DNA of 64,000 nt. Source: Karalla daura. Its lineage: Eukaryota; Chordata; Actinopteri; Chaetodontiformes; Leiognathidae. Position numbers and translations under genes: made by a program. Position 1 is the first letter of the stretch; the number at the start of each line of letters is the position of its first letter. Below are positions 35,921 to 48,593 of the stretch, in pieces. The notes under the pieces are model-generated. The model was given only the letters and a program-made list of their open reading frames with translations. It ran no database searches and was not told the origin of the DNA. The stretch spans positions 21,501,490 through 21,565,489 of the forward strand of contig CM055197.1 in assembly GCA_029224185.1 (NCBI GenBank), written 5' to 3'.

Positions 35921-36036
35921 CCTGATTTACTAAAGCTTTGCGTGCATAAAAACGTGTGCAAACTCGATGTCACCCGCAAAAAAATGGTCAAGCTGATTTA
36001 CTGACGGTGCGCACTGTGGATTGCGTCTTCGAAGGG
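35921..36036. mobile_element. Possible MITE fragment
   Basis: GCCTGATTTACTAAAGCTTT at 35921 recurs in part as AGCTGATTTACTGACGG near 35990. Such repeated CTGATTTACT words are seen in short fish DNA-transposon derivatives. Boundaries uncertain. Confidence 0.3.
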
Positions 36037-36043
36037 AGCAAAA

Positions 36044-36451
36044 TGTAACGAAACCGGCTGGAAGACCCAATAGCATGCTCAACAACAAGACTGAGTAACA
36101 AAGGCTTTATTGAAAGTACAACAAAAAAGAAAACGCCTGGGACCCCTTCGGTCACCGCAGGACAAAGAAAACACAAAAAAAACACTGACTACACTGAAAA
36201 CAAATTAGTACCTGGGACCCTATGGTCTCCGCAGGACAAAAACTAACAAAACAGAACTACTAAATTAACCTGGAACCCTAGTGGTAACCGCAGGTGAAAT
36301 CTAACTGAAGAAAACAAAGAACTGAAACAGTTCTTTCAATTTGTCGAATGCCTGTTGCCTGAGCTGGCTGCCATTGGAACTCCACATCTCTCTTGAGGAG
36401 CTGATGCAGAGGTGCATCCACTTCACTGAGATTCGGGATGAATTTGTTAAA
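36044..36451 (-). pseudogene. Ty3/Gypsy fragment: RT thumb region joined to an LTR end
   Basis: On the minus strand, 36451-36352 reads FNKFIPNLSEVDAPLHQLLK then RDVEFQWQPAQAT, the well-known segment just after the reverse transcriptase active site of Gypsy-type pol. It continues without RNase H or integrase into a stretch carrying three imperfect copies of a unit starting CCTGGGACCC (as read on the plus strand at 36136, 36211 and 36269). It ends with AATAAAGCCTTTGTTACTCA and a terminal CGTTACA at 36044, like the 3' end of an LTR. A large internal deletion must have joined pol to the LTR. Confidence 0.65.
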
Positions 36452-38441
36452 ACCTTTGCACTTTTTTAATGTAACTTTTGAAGCAAAAGTTAATTTAAAT
36501 GCAACATCCTGACACGTTGAACATTTAAACCTATTTTCTGTACAATCCACCATACAGTATTTTAAGACAAAATCTTATTCTGCTAATTTATATTGTTGTG
36601 TTTCCAATATATAAAATAATCTTCTCTGTGAGTACACTTCTTCATTTGCGGAGATGTAAATAAAATACACCAATAAAACAAAATAAAATAAGTCTCTCCT
36701 GACTGTATTCCAAATGTTTAACATTTACATATTTAACAGTTGTCAGTGTACCTGAAGTGATAAGGAGTGTTACGATGTGTGCCATGCATGTTTGTGTGTA
36801 CGATGTGTGCGTTCTATGTGCTGTGTGTGTGTATGATGTGTGTGGTGCACATGTATGTGTGGTGCTTTGGGCTCATACCACTGACTCTCTGAGGAGACAT
36901 CGTGTTTTATTTCTACTGAGCTCAAACTCATTGCTATCGATCAGCGATGTACTGGATATATAGATCAACCAAGTATATAGATAAGCCATTTATTTTGAGA
37001 GACTGTGGTCCACATGTATAGATTAACCAAGCAAGTGTATGGATCCACCATAGACATGTTTATTGCACATTATCTGCATCTGCATGGAACTGAAAATCTA
37101 CCTCTTTGTTTTTTTTTTCATTCCAGGTGTTGGACAATACTTCAGCATCTTCCAGTAGAAAGTCTGGACAAGACAAAAGCCAAAAATATATGTTAAGTTT
37201 TAGAATCTGGCTTCAAGTGTGATTGTGTGAGTGTGGAGCTTTAAAAGGTGTGGATTGCTCTGTGAGAATTGGACCTTGGGGGTTGAAACTGTCACTAAAT
37301 GCCTCTTGGTCACAAATGGATTGAAGTTATCTTTCCCATTCACGGAAGCAGGGAAATGATCTCATATAAAATGATCATTATATTCACTGTGTCCCTCCCT
37401 AAACCACCCTCTAACATTACCCTTTCAACAATGCTCCCACTTCGCCTTCTTTTCAATTTACACACACACAAAACATCTTAGTGTGATACATTCATCCAAA
37501 TGTAGGCAGCTACCTGTCGTCATGATCAGCATCTGTGGAGATGAGTGATGAAGTGATGCTGGGCTTCATCTCAACAGAGGGAGGGAGAGGAGGCCTCCCT
37601 CTCAGATTAAAGAAAGCCTTGGTTTCCACAGGGACAATACAGAGGAATTATCATATGAATATGACCACAGCACCCCGGCCCCTTAAGACCATCAATCTCC
37701 CCACGCCGCGCGCCATGGTGTTAGATAACCCCCCCCTGGAAATCCCCTCTTAACCTCAATTTCTCAGGATGTATTAAGAGATGGTGGCCACAGAGAGGAG
37801 GGGAGAGGAGAGGGCGTCAGGCAACAGGATTTTTTTCTCTGCACTCCCTCTTCCCCAACTTGAAACAAGTTATAACGCAATTAATCTTGTCCCCAATGGA
37901 AAAAATGTGGCAGCTAAGTGAATTTTACATGAAGATCCTCTCTTGACTCAGGCTCTTTGCTCCTATATCATAGCATCTGTAAGTCGGGTCAATTGTGGGA
38001 TGATGGATATGTATGAGTGTGAACTATCTGCATATATTAGTGTGTGAAACTTTGCTCCCCTGGAGGAAACTAAAGGCCTGTGCAAGCTTTCGCGGCAAAC
38101 CCCGCAGGCCCTGCTGTACCTTGATGCGGTGCGAAAATTAGGGCTGCCGCGCTGCACGTTTTGTGCAGCTCAAAATCTGAGACCAACTGCACCAGCAGAT
38201 GGAGTCCAGCACTCAAAACTTCATTGACAACGTGGAAGAGCTCTTTTGGCCACGAAAAAGGAACTGTAGTTTGTTTACATTGACCAAGTGAAACGCTACG
38301 GATCCATGTTTTTAAATACGGTCCCCCTTCAGACTTGTACTGCCCCCTGTGGTGGGGCATAAGATTACAGAGCTCGGCAGACCCGCTGCAGCAGTATTGC
38401 TCTTGGGGTTGACTACCTGGTGTTTCCTGCTGGTCTTGGAC
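36452..38441. other. Unassigned DNA with one regulatory-looking block
   Basis: 37540-37760 is a sober unique block (GAATTATCATATGAATATGA, CTTAAGACCATCAATCTCC) that could be conserved non-coding DNA. GT-rich words occur at 36777-36850. No domain recognised in any frame. Confidence 0.35.
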
Positions 38442-38449
38442 CTCCTGAC

Positions 38450-38729
38450 CAGGGCCGATTTTAGCAACTGGTCTTTAGGGGTGCCAAGCCCCCAGCGCTC
38501 AGACGCATATTGTTTCCTGACGCACATTGTTTCTGACAAAATGACGCACTCACAATTATAAATAACATTTATAAATACACTGAGTGCAGAATTATTAGGC
38601 ATTTTTAAAATATTATATTAACCGGAGTCCGCATAATATAACATTTTTTAAATGCGCTGAGTCAGGGGGTGCCAAGCATTTCCACGGGCGTACCTTGGCA
38701 CCCCTAAGAAAACCCTAGATTCGCCCCAG
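38450..38729. mobile_element. hAT-type MITE with perfect 8-bp target duplication
   Basis: 280-bp element. The left end CAGGGCCGATTTTAG and right end (reversed) CTGGGGCGAATCTAG are inverted repeats, and both continue into a shared TTAGGGGTGCCAAG a few bases further in. It is flanked by CTCCTGAC at 38442-38449 and 38730-38737, an exact octamer as expected for hAT. The interior is AT-rich and non-coding. It interrupts the older Gypsy-like relic. Confidence 0.85.
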
Positions 38730-38739
38730 CTCCTGACAC

Positions 38740-39330
38740 ATGGCAGCCACTGGTGGACACTCAGCTGCTCCAAGTCTCCTTCCTCTTCCTCTACTTGTCG
38801 TGGTCTTCACTGCCTCCCATTGGCCTGGGACCGACCAACTGCCACCCAATGTGGGAAGCTAGGCCAGAGCGACGGATTCTGGTCCAGGCAGACTCTGGGC
38901 GACACCACATGCCACCACCTCTGCTTCAACCACTGCTCTGCGGTTGTAAAATGGGCACCGAGCTTGACATTCTACCTCTTCCTCCCACTGTGATGCTATC
39001 TCCTACAAAAGCATGCGGCACAGTAGAGAGGAATCAGGACAAGATGAAGCGTTACTGATTCAATGCAGTGAGCCCATGATCCTTCAGGAGGGAGAGAAGT
39101 TGAGGATAAGGATTCCTTGCCTAACACCTAAAGCTTTCCTGAGATTCTCCCCTCCAGAACAAGTGGAAAAGCAGGTGGGTCCAAACACCTTCCAACTGAT
39201 GGGAAAAAGTGTAATGCAACTCATCTGGCCTGCATTCCAATTGGAACTGATGATGGACACAGACTCCCTTCAACACTCACAGACCCCTGTACACAGTTGC
39301 AGGACTATGTTGTTTATTGACATGTTTTCA
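38740..39330 (+). pseudogene. Possible Gypsy-like pol 3' end (after integrase core)
   Basis: In the plus strand 39090-39290, pieces such as EGEKLRIRIPCLTPKAFLRF and EKQVGPNTFQLMGK resemble the basic, SH3-like C-terminal segment that follows the integrase core in LTR-retrotransposon pol proteins. Frame changes are needed to read on. The upstream part (38740-39050) is GC-richer with the same texture but no clear motif. The relic is split from 38400-38441 by the MITE. Confidence 0.4.
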
Positions 39331-39589
39331 TGACAGTCCTCCCTATTACTCTGTCTGGTTAATGTGGGTGTATGTTTTGTTAAATGATAGTGCCATCTAC
39401 CTATTCATGTATTTGCCATTTATGTTGTCCTATTGAAGGTCATACAAGATCATTTAAACTAGGTGTCACTGTAAGTACAGTAGGCTAGGCCTTGTGCCAT
39501 TGATTTCTATTAGATTTACTTATTTTACTTTATGACTGAATCCAGAGTATTGTTTACGCAGAGAGGTGTGCTCTGTAATGTTGTTACAT
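39331..39589. other. Unassigned DNA
   Basis: Short AT-rich stretch between retroelement relics; nothing recognised. Confidence 0.4.
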
Positions 39590-40480
39590 TGGAGTACCAC
39601 TAGGAGGCACCACTTAATAATACAGGACTATGTAACTATGTGCAAAGAAGAAGAGCATGTTGACAGTGCCTCCAGTGGTGACTGGAGACAGTGCAGATTT
39701 CTTCATTCTGAAGTCACTCACCATCTCCTCAGTTTTGGAGATGTTAAGCTGAAGATGATTGATGTTGCACTCGTCTATAAAGTCTGTAACCCCTATGCCC
39801 CTATTTCTCCTCCCATCCTCCTCAGATAGAGTCAATGCCCACTGAGTCATGAGAAAATTTCATCGTTAAGAGAAAAGGAGACAAGAGTTCCTTGAGAAGA
39901 CCCCATGCTACACAGGACATTTTTCAAGATGCAGTTTGTCAAGCACACATACTTTGGTCTACAAGTCAGATAGTCCATGATGTATGCAAAGAGTGCTGAG
40001 TCCTGCTTGTGTTAAATGTGTTTGAGTCAAAGAACATGATCCTCACCAGAGGAGTCCAGATGTAGATCCTCAGCAGCATGTAGATAAGGGCATCATCCAC
40101 AGCGATGCTTGGCTGATACACTAACTGTAAAGGTTCCATGAACACCTTCAACTTAATTGAAAGAGAGCCAACCTCTCAAGCATCTTCATGATGTCATAAG
40201 TGTTACAGGCCTTTAGTCATTGGATTCAGCAAACAGTTTCTTCCTGGGGACCAGGACTATACAACATGTTTTCCACAGCACAGGGATCTTCCATTGTTTC
40301 AAGCTCATGTGTGTGAGGATGGTATACAGCTGACTACACAGAGCCTAGGGCTACCTGGCTTTTCCACCAGATGACCCCATTGTGTCCGGGGGGATCTTCT
40401 CTTGTCTCTTTAATATATCAAAGTGGACAATGGATCAGCATCTTCAACTCAAAAATAAAGTTTTAGTAATTCGTGCCATC
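39590..40480 (-). pseudogene. LINE reverse transcriptase relic (L2/Rex1-like), deleted
   Basis: Minus strand, read from high to low coordinates: WKIPVLWKTCCIVLVPRK (about 40295-40245), RT N-terminal region; then LKVFMEPLQLVYQPSIAVDD with IYMLLRIYIWTPLVRIMFFD (about 40155-40025), where FFDxxxxFNT is RT motif A with its aspartate. After roughly 200 bp of unrecognised sequence comes DFIDECNINHLQLNISKTEE (39780-39720), the region after the YADD box. Motif B and YADD are lost in a deletion. The same group as the fragments at 4.5 and 6.4-7.2 kb. Confidence 0.75.
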
Positions 40481-42488
40481 TAATCCCTCCACCACAACAT
40501 CGATATACAAATCAGCTCTTCCTCTCTCAGCCCGGTCAAGGCCTCTAGAAACCTGTGTGATGACCAGCTCCAGGTAATGCCACATACCACTAAAACACTG
40601 GAAAAATCAGGCCATACTTGACTCAGTACCAGACCCAGCTCCCGGTTCAGGCAGTGGGTCTGCTCCCACTCACCTGAACTCAGTTTTATGCTCCTTCCCA
40701 AGAACTCCCAAGAATGGCATTCTGGCATTGCCATCTGTGACAGTGGCCTGGGCAGACCCAGCCTCCTAAGAGGTGGGGCCAGGCCTAGGTACAGCCAGTG
40801 CCAGGTGGACTGATTGGCCTCAGCAGGTGAGCTGAGACCTGTGTGCTGGTTGTACTGGGTGGAGAACCCAGAGGCAGGAGCAAGAGAAAGCTCCTAGAAC
40901 TGGAGACCTGGGCTTGGAACCCAATAAAGTGCTGCAAACGAAGCTGCTGTGTCTCTGTGGTATGTTAAAAATGCTGGAGACCCACTGAGTGGGAGAGGGT
41001 CTGCCATGTCATCCCAATGCACAAAGCAATGGCAGTCTATTTCCTTCATGTTCGCTAGAAGGTGGAGCAATCTAACCAATGGCGTCATAGTGGAAACATC
41101 CCTTTTTATCTCTTCCTCCTCATCCCCTACTAACCACTGCTCTCACCACTTTCTACTAAGAAGTAGTGAAGGTGGGTTTAACTTAATTCCAAAATGTCAG
41201 GTCATAACAATGGTATCTCAAGACATCTAACAAACAGACAGCAAAGATAAAATGCAACAGAGCCAGTTTTGCCCACCAAAGCTTAGGGTGGGCGGTTGTC
41301 TGCCTCGATTACATTATATGAACAGTGAATATATAATCTCTGTTCCTTACACAACTCGCTACCCAACAAAAATCCTAACTAACTTTATAGGTCATTCGAT
41401 AATGTACATGGTGCCATTTGGACAGATACATCTTCACTGTCAAATCAAGACCTTAGTGTGTACTATATGCTGTATATGCTGTGCATACATGGTTGTATAT
41501 TTTTTTTATAAAGGAACTGTAACTTGTTAATGTACAGTACAATTATGTTTGCTATAAGGATTCATTCAGCATGGTCTCTGCATATCTGAGCAGAAATCTT
41601 AAAACCTGTATGATATTAGATGCACGTGTTGTAGTTTTGGAAGTAGATGTTATGGGACATGCCGTGATTGAACCCATATCTTGCTGCCCAGGTGACAGCT
41701 GTTTTGTTGACTCTTGTTGGCACTAGGCTGCAAGTGATCACCCATTATCATGTCAATATTGTAACAACACCTTACAGGCCTGCTGGTCATGCTCTGTGAA
41801 CAATGGATGTGTGAGATCAGCAGCTCTAAATTCTTTATTTTGTCATTTGTCAATGTCCTTATTTTTTCCCTCTTTAAAAGACCCCTACGTTCTCCATCTC
41901 CACCTATGCTCCTGCATCATCTGTTCATACCATCAGGATCTGGACTTTCTCTATAGTCACCACTGTGTTATGTTCTGTGCTGTGGAGAACTTGTATTGAC
42001 TTTTAGTTTTCTGATATCATGTTTTTGCTCATTGCAAAATGCTACAGTACCTCTATTTTAGCAATAAAAACTGTCCAGAAATCTAAAATGTATTGAAATG
42101 TGTTGTTGCATTTACAGTGTTTATCAAATGCACTGACAGACATTTAAAATTTATGAGTGTGAGGAGTAGGAAAAAGGTTTATAGAACACTATTAAACAGC
42201 AACAATAACTCTTTATTTTCGCACCCATAAGTAGATGCACATTGGGAAGTAAAATATATATTTTAATATAATATTTTTAATAATGTATTTTTGAGAGGAA
42301 CAATTCTAAACCATTTTCAGTATAATTCAGTAATTATTAAGTAATAGGGGGTTATAAGCCAACATACAAATTCCATAGTATTTCATGGGACTATTTATTT
42401 ATGTACTTTTTATGTTAGATGCAGGGAAGATAAACTTAATTTTCAACATAGCTCAAACAAATGCATCTACATCAGGTCAAACTATTTG
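40481..42488. other. Unassigned DNA; LTR-like texture near 40.75-40.95 kb
   Basis: 40740-40960 is GC-richer and contains AACCCAATAAAGTGCTGC, a possible polyadenylation signal of an old LTR. No domain or boundaries found. The rest is AT-rich unique DNA. Confidence 0.3.
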
Positions 42489-42760
42489 TGTCACACCGTG
42501 ATGAGGTTTGTCTTGTCCGAGGTTTATGTCTTTTTGTCTTATGTCTTTTTGCTAAGGCTGCAGCCATTTTTCAAGTTTTTCTAATCCCAAGAGTTTAGTG
42601 TTTTCATGTTTTATGTTTTTCCAAAGATCCCGGTGTTTTCCCCAGGGTAAGATCATCATCCTTGTGTCTCATTTATGTTCACTAGTGTTGCCTGTGTTTT
42701 CACCTTAGTCTTGTTGTAATAAATCCCGGAGTCGTGCATTTGGGTCCTCTTTGAAATTAT
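42489..42760 (+). mobile_element. Probable solo LTR remnant (Gypsy-like)
   Basis: Begins TGTCACACCGTGATGAGG, nearly the same as the start of the intact LTR at 59737. Carries AATAAATCCCGGAGTCGTGC and GCATTTGGGTCCT near its end. The terminal CA and target duplication are not preserved. Confidence 0.5.
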
Positions 42761-42775
42761 TAAGGAACGGTCTCT

Positions 42776-43060
42776 GTCAGACCGTTGTGCCAATTTGAAC
42801 TGCAAACCAACTTTTCCCACTCACAATTCCTGGGATTGCATGTTTCTGCAGACAAAAAGCTATGTCCTTGATATTTAAATTGAAAGGCCAGTGTCTCAAA
42901 ATAAACATTGTGCAGTGAACGGTGCCTATACAGATTATTACGACTGGCCAGATTTGCAGCCAGAACATAATCATCTATGTAATTATCACTCTGATTAATG
43001 TCACTTGCTGCGATAGCTTTAATTTGATCATTTTATGATCTTCAAAACGGTCTTCTAAAC
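42776..43060. promoter_or_regulatory. Candidate conserved non-coding block
   Basis: Unique block rich in homeobox-like and octamer-like words, for example TTGATATTTAAATTGAAAGG, CAGATTATTACGACTGGCC, and ATGTAATTATCACTCTGATT followed by TAATGTCACTTG. No repeat signature. The texture matches vertebrate long-range enhancers, but this is inference. Confidence 0.35.
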
Positions 43061-44392
43061 ATCACTACACCTACCACGGCAACAGAAATATCGAAAAAGG
43101 ATAAAAGGTCAGATAATTATTGAAATTGATGGATTTTCCATTTGTCAAGCAGATGTGCGAGTAGATAACATAATGTACATGTCAAATGTGGTAGATCCCT
43201 AAGGACGGGGGGAAGAGAGATATGGGATAGACGCACAGGAGAGAAGACACTGATGCAGATGCATCAACCACTGTGAGAACGAGCCACACAGAGCTGCAGA
43301 TTTGAGAGGGCGGAGAGACCACAGGTGTAATAGATTTCTGGTGTCTGTATTTCATGTTGAAAATTGGCTGGTACATCCTAGCGGTTTGATCTATGAGGGC
43401 CGTCGTCTTAAGAAAAAACCTTAGTAAATGTGTAATTTCTCCCTTGATGGAACACAGGCGAAAGGCTATTCTTCTTGTTCCCCTCTCTCCCCTCTCTCTT
43501 TCTTTTTCCCTCTCATCCAGGTTGTTTCCTCACTCCCTCCCTCTCTCCCTCCTCTTCATGCTCCTTGATGTCTCCATTTCATTATCAGCCCTCCATCTAT
43601 CAACCTTTCCTGTTCTTTTTTTTTGCAGAGTGACTTTCCTCACACACTTTTGGACGTGGACGCTGTCATGGTGGTTATACATCTGTCCCTTGGTCATTGC
43701 TGCTATGTATGTGTGTGTGTGTGCCTATCACATGTCTATCTTTTGCGTCGGCAACCAGTGCATTCACAGATATATATCTCTCTTTTCCATAACCACAGAC
43801 ACACAGACACACACACAGACACACACATAGGTGAACATACATTAATACACATACAGTCCATGTATAAAGATGAACTGGAATTCCTGTGCAACCCTGGCTG
43901 ACCTCTGCTTATACCTGCTGCAGTCATTGCTGGGTTGTCAGCAAGATGAGGGGTTGGTCGCATCCCGGGCATGCTTGATTTGAACACTGAATAGAGACAG
44001 AGCAGCAGCATTATCAGAGCTCTAGATGTTAAATCATAAAAAAGTGTTGAGAATAAATGGGGCGATGGGCTGAATGGTGCCGCACTACTGATGTGTAAAT
44101 CATAAAGAAGGTCTTAACTTAGATCTACGAGCATGACGGCAACTAAGAGAAAGAACATGCAAAGACAGAGGAGGTAAAAAGAAAGGAGGGCAATAGAGGA
44201 AGATAAGAGACTGGAAAAGTAATTTGACTCGTACAGAAGAGGCAGGAGGGTCAAATAGCAGGCTCTCTAAAAATAATAGTCTCCCTGTGAAATTAACAGA
44301 TTAAAATGAAAAAAGAAAAACAATAAATGAAGTCTAACAGGATACACTCCAATACAGTAAATCCCCAAAACCCATAAAATCCACCATGACCA
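43061..44392. other. Unassigned DNA with a good isolated 3' splice site
   Basis: At 43609-43628 a pyrimidine tract plus GCAG precedes a 77-base stretch ending at a GTATGT donor-like word, described as a finding. A CA-rich tract lies at 43800-43830. No domain recognised. Confidence 0.35.
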
Positions 44393-45316
44393 ATGTTGGA
44401 GGAAATGGGTTACTGTAATCAGATTACATTTGTCTGAAATGCAGTAATTTAATGCATTCCTGTTGACATCAGAAACCATTTTACAGCTAGCTATCATGAC
44501 GTATCACAGCCCCCTTAAGGCATCCTTAATAAGAGGTATTCAGGCACCATAGGAAATACAAGGTGCATTCAGTTACCATAGGAAATATGAGAATCTATAG
44601 TAACTTAATTACTATAGTAATTACTGCTTTGATTGTCAAGCAGTGTATAAATAATAATAGTAATAATAATAATAAGGAATGTCAAGCAAAGAAAAATTAG
44701 CTGTAAATTAGCTGTAGTTTGTTGAGTCTGTACAGTGAGTAGAATAGTAAGTTTGGCCCGGTAAACTGTTCAAATTCCATTTTATATTTATGTTATTTTC
44801 CTTAGAATTTTCATTTTATTATTATGATGGCCAGAGACTTATTATATTTATACATATTGTTTTGAAGAAAATCATAATTGCACTAAATCATTGAAACAAC
44901 CATTTCTAAGCTGTGCTGTATTGCGAAGAAGTCATATTTGAAGTTATATATGAATATTTAATGGCCTTTAAATAGAAAGATAATTAATGATGATACAGGT
45001 TCCCAATAAAATGTAAATGATACATTTATTCTGAGACATTTTCATGCTGCTAGTACTATACTTGTTCTGACACATGTTTCTGTGATTCTGCCATTTTGCG
45101 TATTATTATTATGAGAATAGACATTCATGCACATTGTTTAATTTTATAGTGGTAACTGGCAACATATATTGCACCTTTGGTGATGTCATGGAGTAATCAA
45201 AAAATAATGTAACTAACAGTGTAAATAATTACTTTAAGTAGCAAGTAACCAAGGAAAGTAAGACATTACTTTTTAAAAGTAACTAGTAATGCCATAATAA
45301 TATTCCCAACTTTTTT
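44393..45316. mobile_element. Split MITE of the TTACTAGTTACTTTT type
   Basis: TGTTGGAGGAAATGGGTTAC at 44393 and, on the opposite strand, GTTGGGAATATTATTATGGC ending near 45316 look like two ends of one element. Inside the right end are alternating GTAACTAGTAATG and ACTTTTTAAAAGTAAC words, typical of a widespread fish MITE. The 700 bases between the recognisable ends are AT-rich and may include a later insertion. Confidence 0.4.
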
Positions 45317-45693
45317 CTGCTCATGACCTAGGAGACAGTGGAAAACCTAAATATTCTATATATGAAGTGTGTGCAACTCTCAGAGAGGGAATAAAGATTG
45401 TAGAAAAAATGTCAACGATGAAGTAAATTCTTTCACCAGTGAAAGACAAATGAGCAGAAGCCATGGCAGATCACATTAGATAAGGTTGTCGTGGCTGCTG
45501 GTTGCTGGTGATGGTACTACTAATAATGCCAGATCAGTTGTCTCTATCAGCAGTGGGCTGGCCAGGCCTTTTAATCATGGTCTAAGGGCTGCCCAGCCTC
45601 TCTATCATCATTGAACTGTGTCCAGGGCTAATTGTGGCTATATTTCATTGTCCCTGTGGCCAGCGCGCTGAAACGATCTGCTGCTCTGCTGCA

Positions 45694-45833
45694 CCCCCCC
45701 CCCCCCCCCCCCAGCCCCATCACCACCACCGCTCCCAGCACCACCACCAACACCACCACCACCACCACAGACACACGCACGCACACGCACGCACACACAC
45801 GCACACACTCACACACACACACACACCCTCACA
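45694..45833. repeat. C19 run followed by (CAC)n and (CA)n arrays
   Basis: A homopolymer of 19 C at 45694-45712, CAC-rich sequence, then CA/CG alternations. Hypermutable low-complexity DNA. Confidence 0.95.
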
Positions 45834-46639
45834 ACAGATAGCACTGGTCAGGCTGGGGACTGGAAAACAGATGTACATGTGTTCAATTCAACTGTGTAAG
45901 CACAGAGAGCAGTCACCGAGGCCAGAGCAGCAAGGAGTCGATCACCTTCCAAAAATGAAAATGCATTGTGGCTTTGGCTGAGACAAGAATTCTGATAACA
46001 GAAATATAATGTGCCACTTCAATTTTTAACCATTTAAACAACGATTTCCATCAATCAAGCAATTAGGTTTCATTGGTGGTCAAATTCCTGTAAATGTTGT
46101 GACCTCCAATTTAATTATTCTACAAGGGGAAGCATTACTCCATTGCAATAACAAGGCATGAAGTCCATGTAGGGAAGTGTTCAACTTGATTAGGTTTGAC
46201 ACATTGACTTGATGTTGAGCAGACAAACATACATCAAAAATATTGAACGCAAGATTTTTGTCTGCAAAATCTCAAATACAGGCTCCCTCAGTATTTGAGG
46301 TTTTTATTTCAAATACAGAGTGCTTACTCAGTCGAGCAGCTGTTGTTGCACGGATGTTTCACAATAAAAGTCCTCTAGGAAATGAAGGGGTAATGCAGTA
46401 TCCTATGAATACCTGGGGCCTTCACTGTGGAATGGATTAAGACACAGATTTACACAGCAAGGGGGAACAAATGGACATTGAATAGGTTTGCATAGAAATC
46501 AAATACAGTACAGGTGACCCAGGCTTCTGCTGCTCTCATATGAAAGTGTTGTCTTGGCTGAATAGAGACTGAGTTAAGAATGTATGTTGTCTCATAAGCC
46601 ATTACTTATTACTTGTGATTTATTATTCTGTTGCAGCTG

Positions 46640-46640
<1 letters not shown>
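45834..46640. other. Unique DNA with a regulatory-looking block at 46005-46180
   Basis: 46005-46180 holds AACGATTTCCATCAATCAAG, CAATTAGGTTTCATTGGTGG and CCAATTTAATTATTCTAC, a dense set of homeodomain-like words without repeat signature. No gene recognised. Confidence 0.35.

Positions 46641-46711
<71 letters not shown>
46641..46711. repeat. (AC)n microsatellite
   Basis: About 35 uninterrupted units. Confidence 0.95.
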
Positions 46712-46713
<2 letters not shown>

Positions 46714-48205
46714 GACAGAGAGATGACATTTTTGCTTGCTCCATCCTCTCCTTTCCCTAATCAACTTTCCATCTTTTCCCTCTGCCTCTCCCTCACCTCG
46801 ACACCTACCGGTCACCTCTGCTACACAAACTTTTAATTAAAGTTAGAGCCTTGACAACTGGACAACTAAAGGAGGAGGGGGTGGATGAGTGGATGGATGC
46901 TGCAGCATTTCTACCTGTCTTCTACCTTGTAGCCAATCTTTTCCTTCTTTTCGCTCCCCCCCTTCTTCTCCCTCCATCTGTGGTTGAAAAGGGGAAAAAA
47001 GCAATTTCCCTGCATATGACTTAATGGATGAGGTTGTGTCCCTAATAAGCAACAATGGATTGTCCGCCAGCCTGAATATCCCAAGACCTGCTCTATGGAC
47101 AAATATATCTCATATTCATTTACACACAAACACAGCTATCTTGTGATGTGTGGGGTGTTTTAACATGTTTGTGGAAATCAAAAAGCATTAATGTCTTCCA
47201 CAGTAGCTACCTAAATGTTTTCCACCGGTGGTCTAAATGCAGCTTTTACTGTTGGCATCAGGAATTTTACTATATTTGGTCACAGCTCAGAAAAAGGGAA
47301 TCTCTGTCTGGAGTTTGCATGCTCCCTGTATGTCAGCATATGCTCTCTCTCTTTTCTTCCACAGTTGAGAAACATATTTTTTAGGTGGATAAGATACCCT
47401 TAGTTGCCACTTGGTGTGAGTGTGAGAGTGGTGGCTTAAAATGATGTATGGATGGTCTACATGTTTTGATGCTAAAAGCACTTAAAAACAGAAAACAGAT
47501 TTAGGAAGTAAATGGTCAAATCATGAACTGAGTTGTATGAGATCTAATGCAGTCGGGACAAGCCAGCGAGAGCACAGCCAGGGTGCAAATGTACTTAGAC
47601 AAATGTGTGTATATTGATAGCACTTAGAGGTCTCTCAATCATCACACACAGCTGTCTGTGGTTCCCAGAGAAGCTGTGGTTACTGTACAAATGTGCATTT
47701 GTGTCTGTTTATATGTGCACATGCATTGGAACATATTGTGTGTGTGTGTGTGTGCATTTCTGAGTGCATTAAGGGCCTTGTGTGCCTCCGCTGTGGCTCC
47801 AATTTCAAAAACTCCAGTTAGCAGATTTACACAGATGTGAATAATACACTAAACAAAGGCACCTGAAACCAAAAACACAGAGACATTAGCAGTAAAAATA
47901 AAATATATCATCTAAAAAGCCACATAACAGTGTTAGGAAAGGAACTGTGCTCAGCAGCTCTCAGAGTGGAGAGTGACATTAACTTGTTAAATGGAGAAAA
48001 AATGAGAGAACGGGAGGAGGGGATGCAATATACATACAACACCTTCCTGGCATACATTAGAGAGTCAGCGGTTGCTGTACTCCTTTGATTTCACTACCTT
48101 TTCTGTCAGGAACCACAAAACCACAATCATTTTAACACCTTTCTCTTCAATGATAAACAATAATTGGAAGTAAGTAAACTTCTGAACAAGCTCATTCACA
48201 AAAAG
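46712..48205. other. Unassigned DNA
   Basis: Includes a short GT run at about 47738-47754. No domain or element recognised. Confidence 0.4.

Positions 48206-48592
<387 letters not shown>

Positions 48593-48593
<1 letters not shown>

Noticed and set aside
35704..35991. Glu-Ile repeat protein frame
   Set aside because: Produced by the TCTATC hexanucleotide array.
37126..37196. Terminal-exon-like frame after TTTTCATTCCAG
   Set aside because: A strong acceptor but only 23 codons to the stop, no polyadenylation signal close by, and ordinary composition.
47340..47403. Acceptor TTCTTCCACAG with short frame to GTGGAT
   Set aside because: The 20-base interval is out of frame and low in information.
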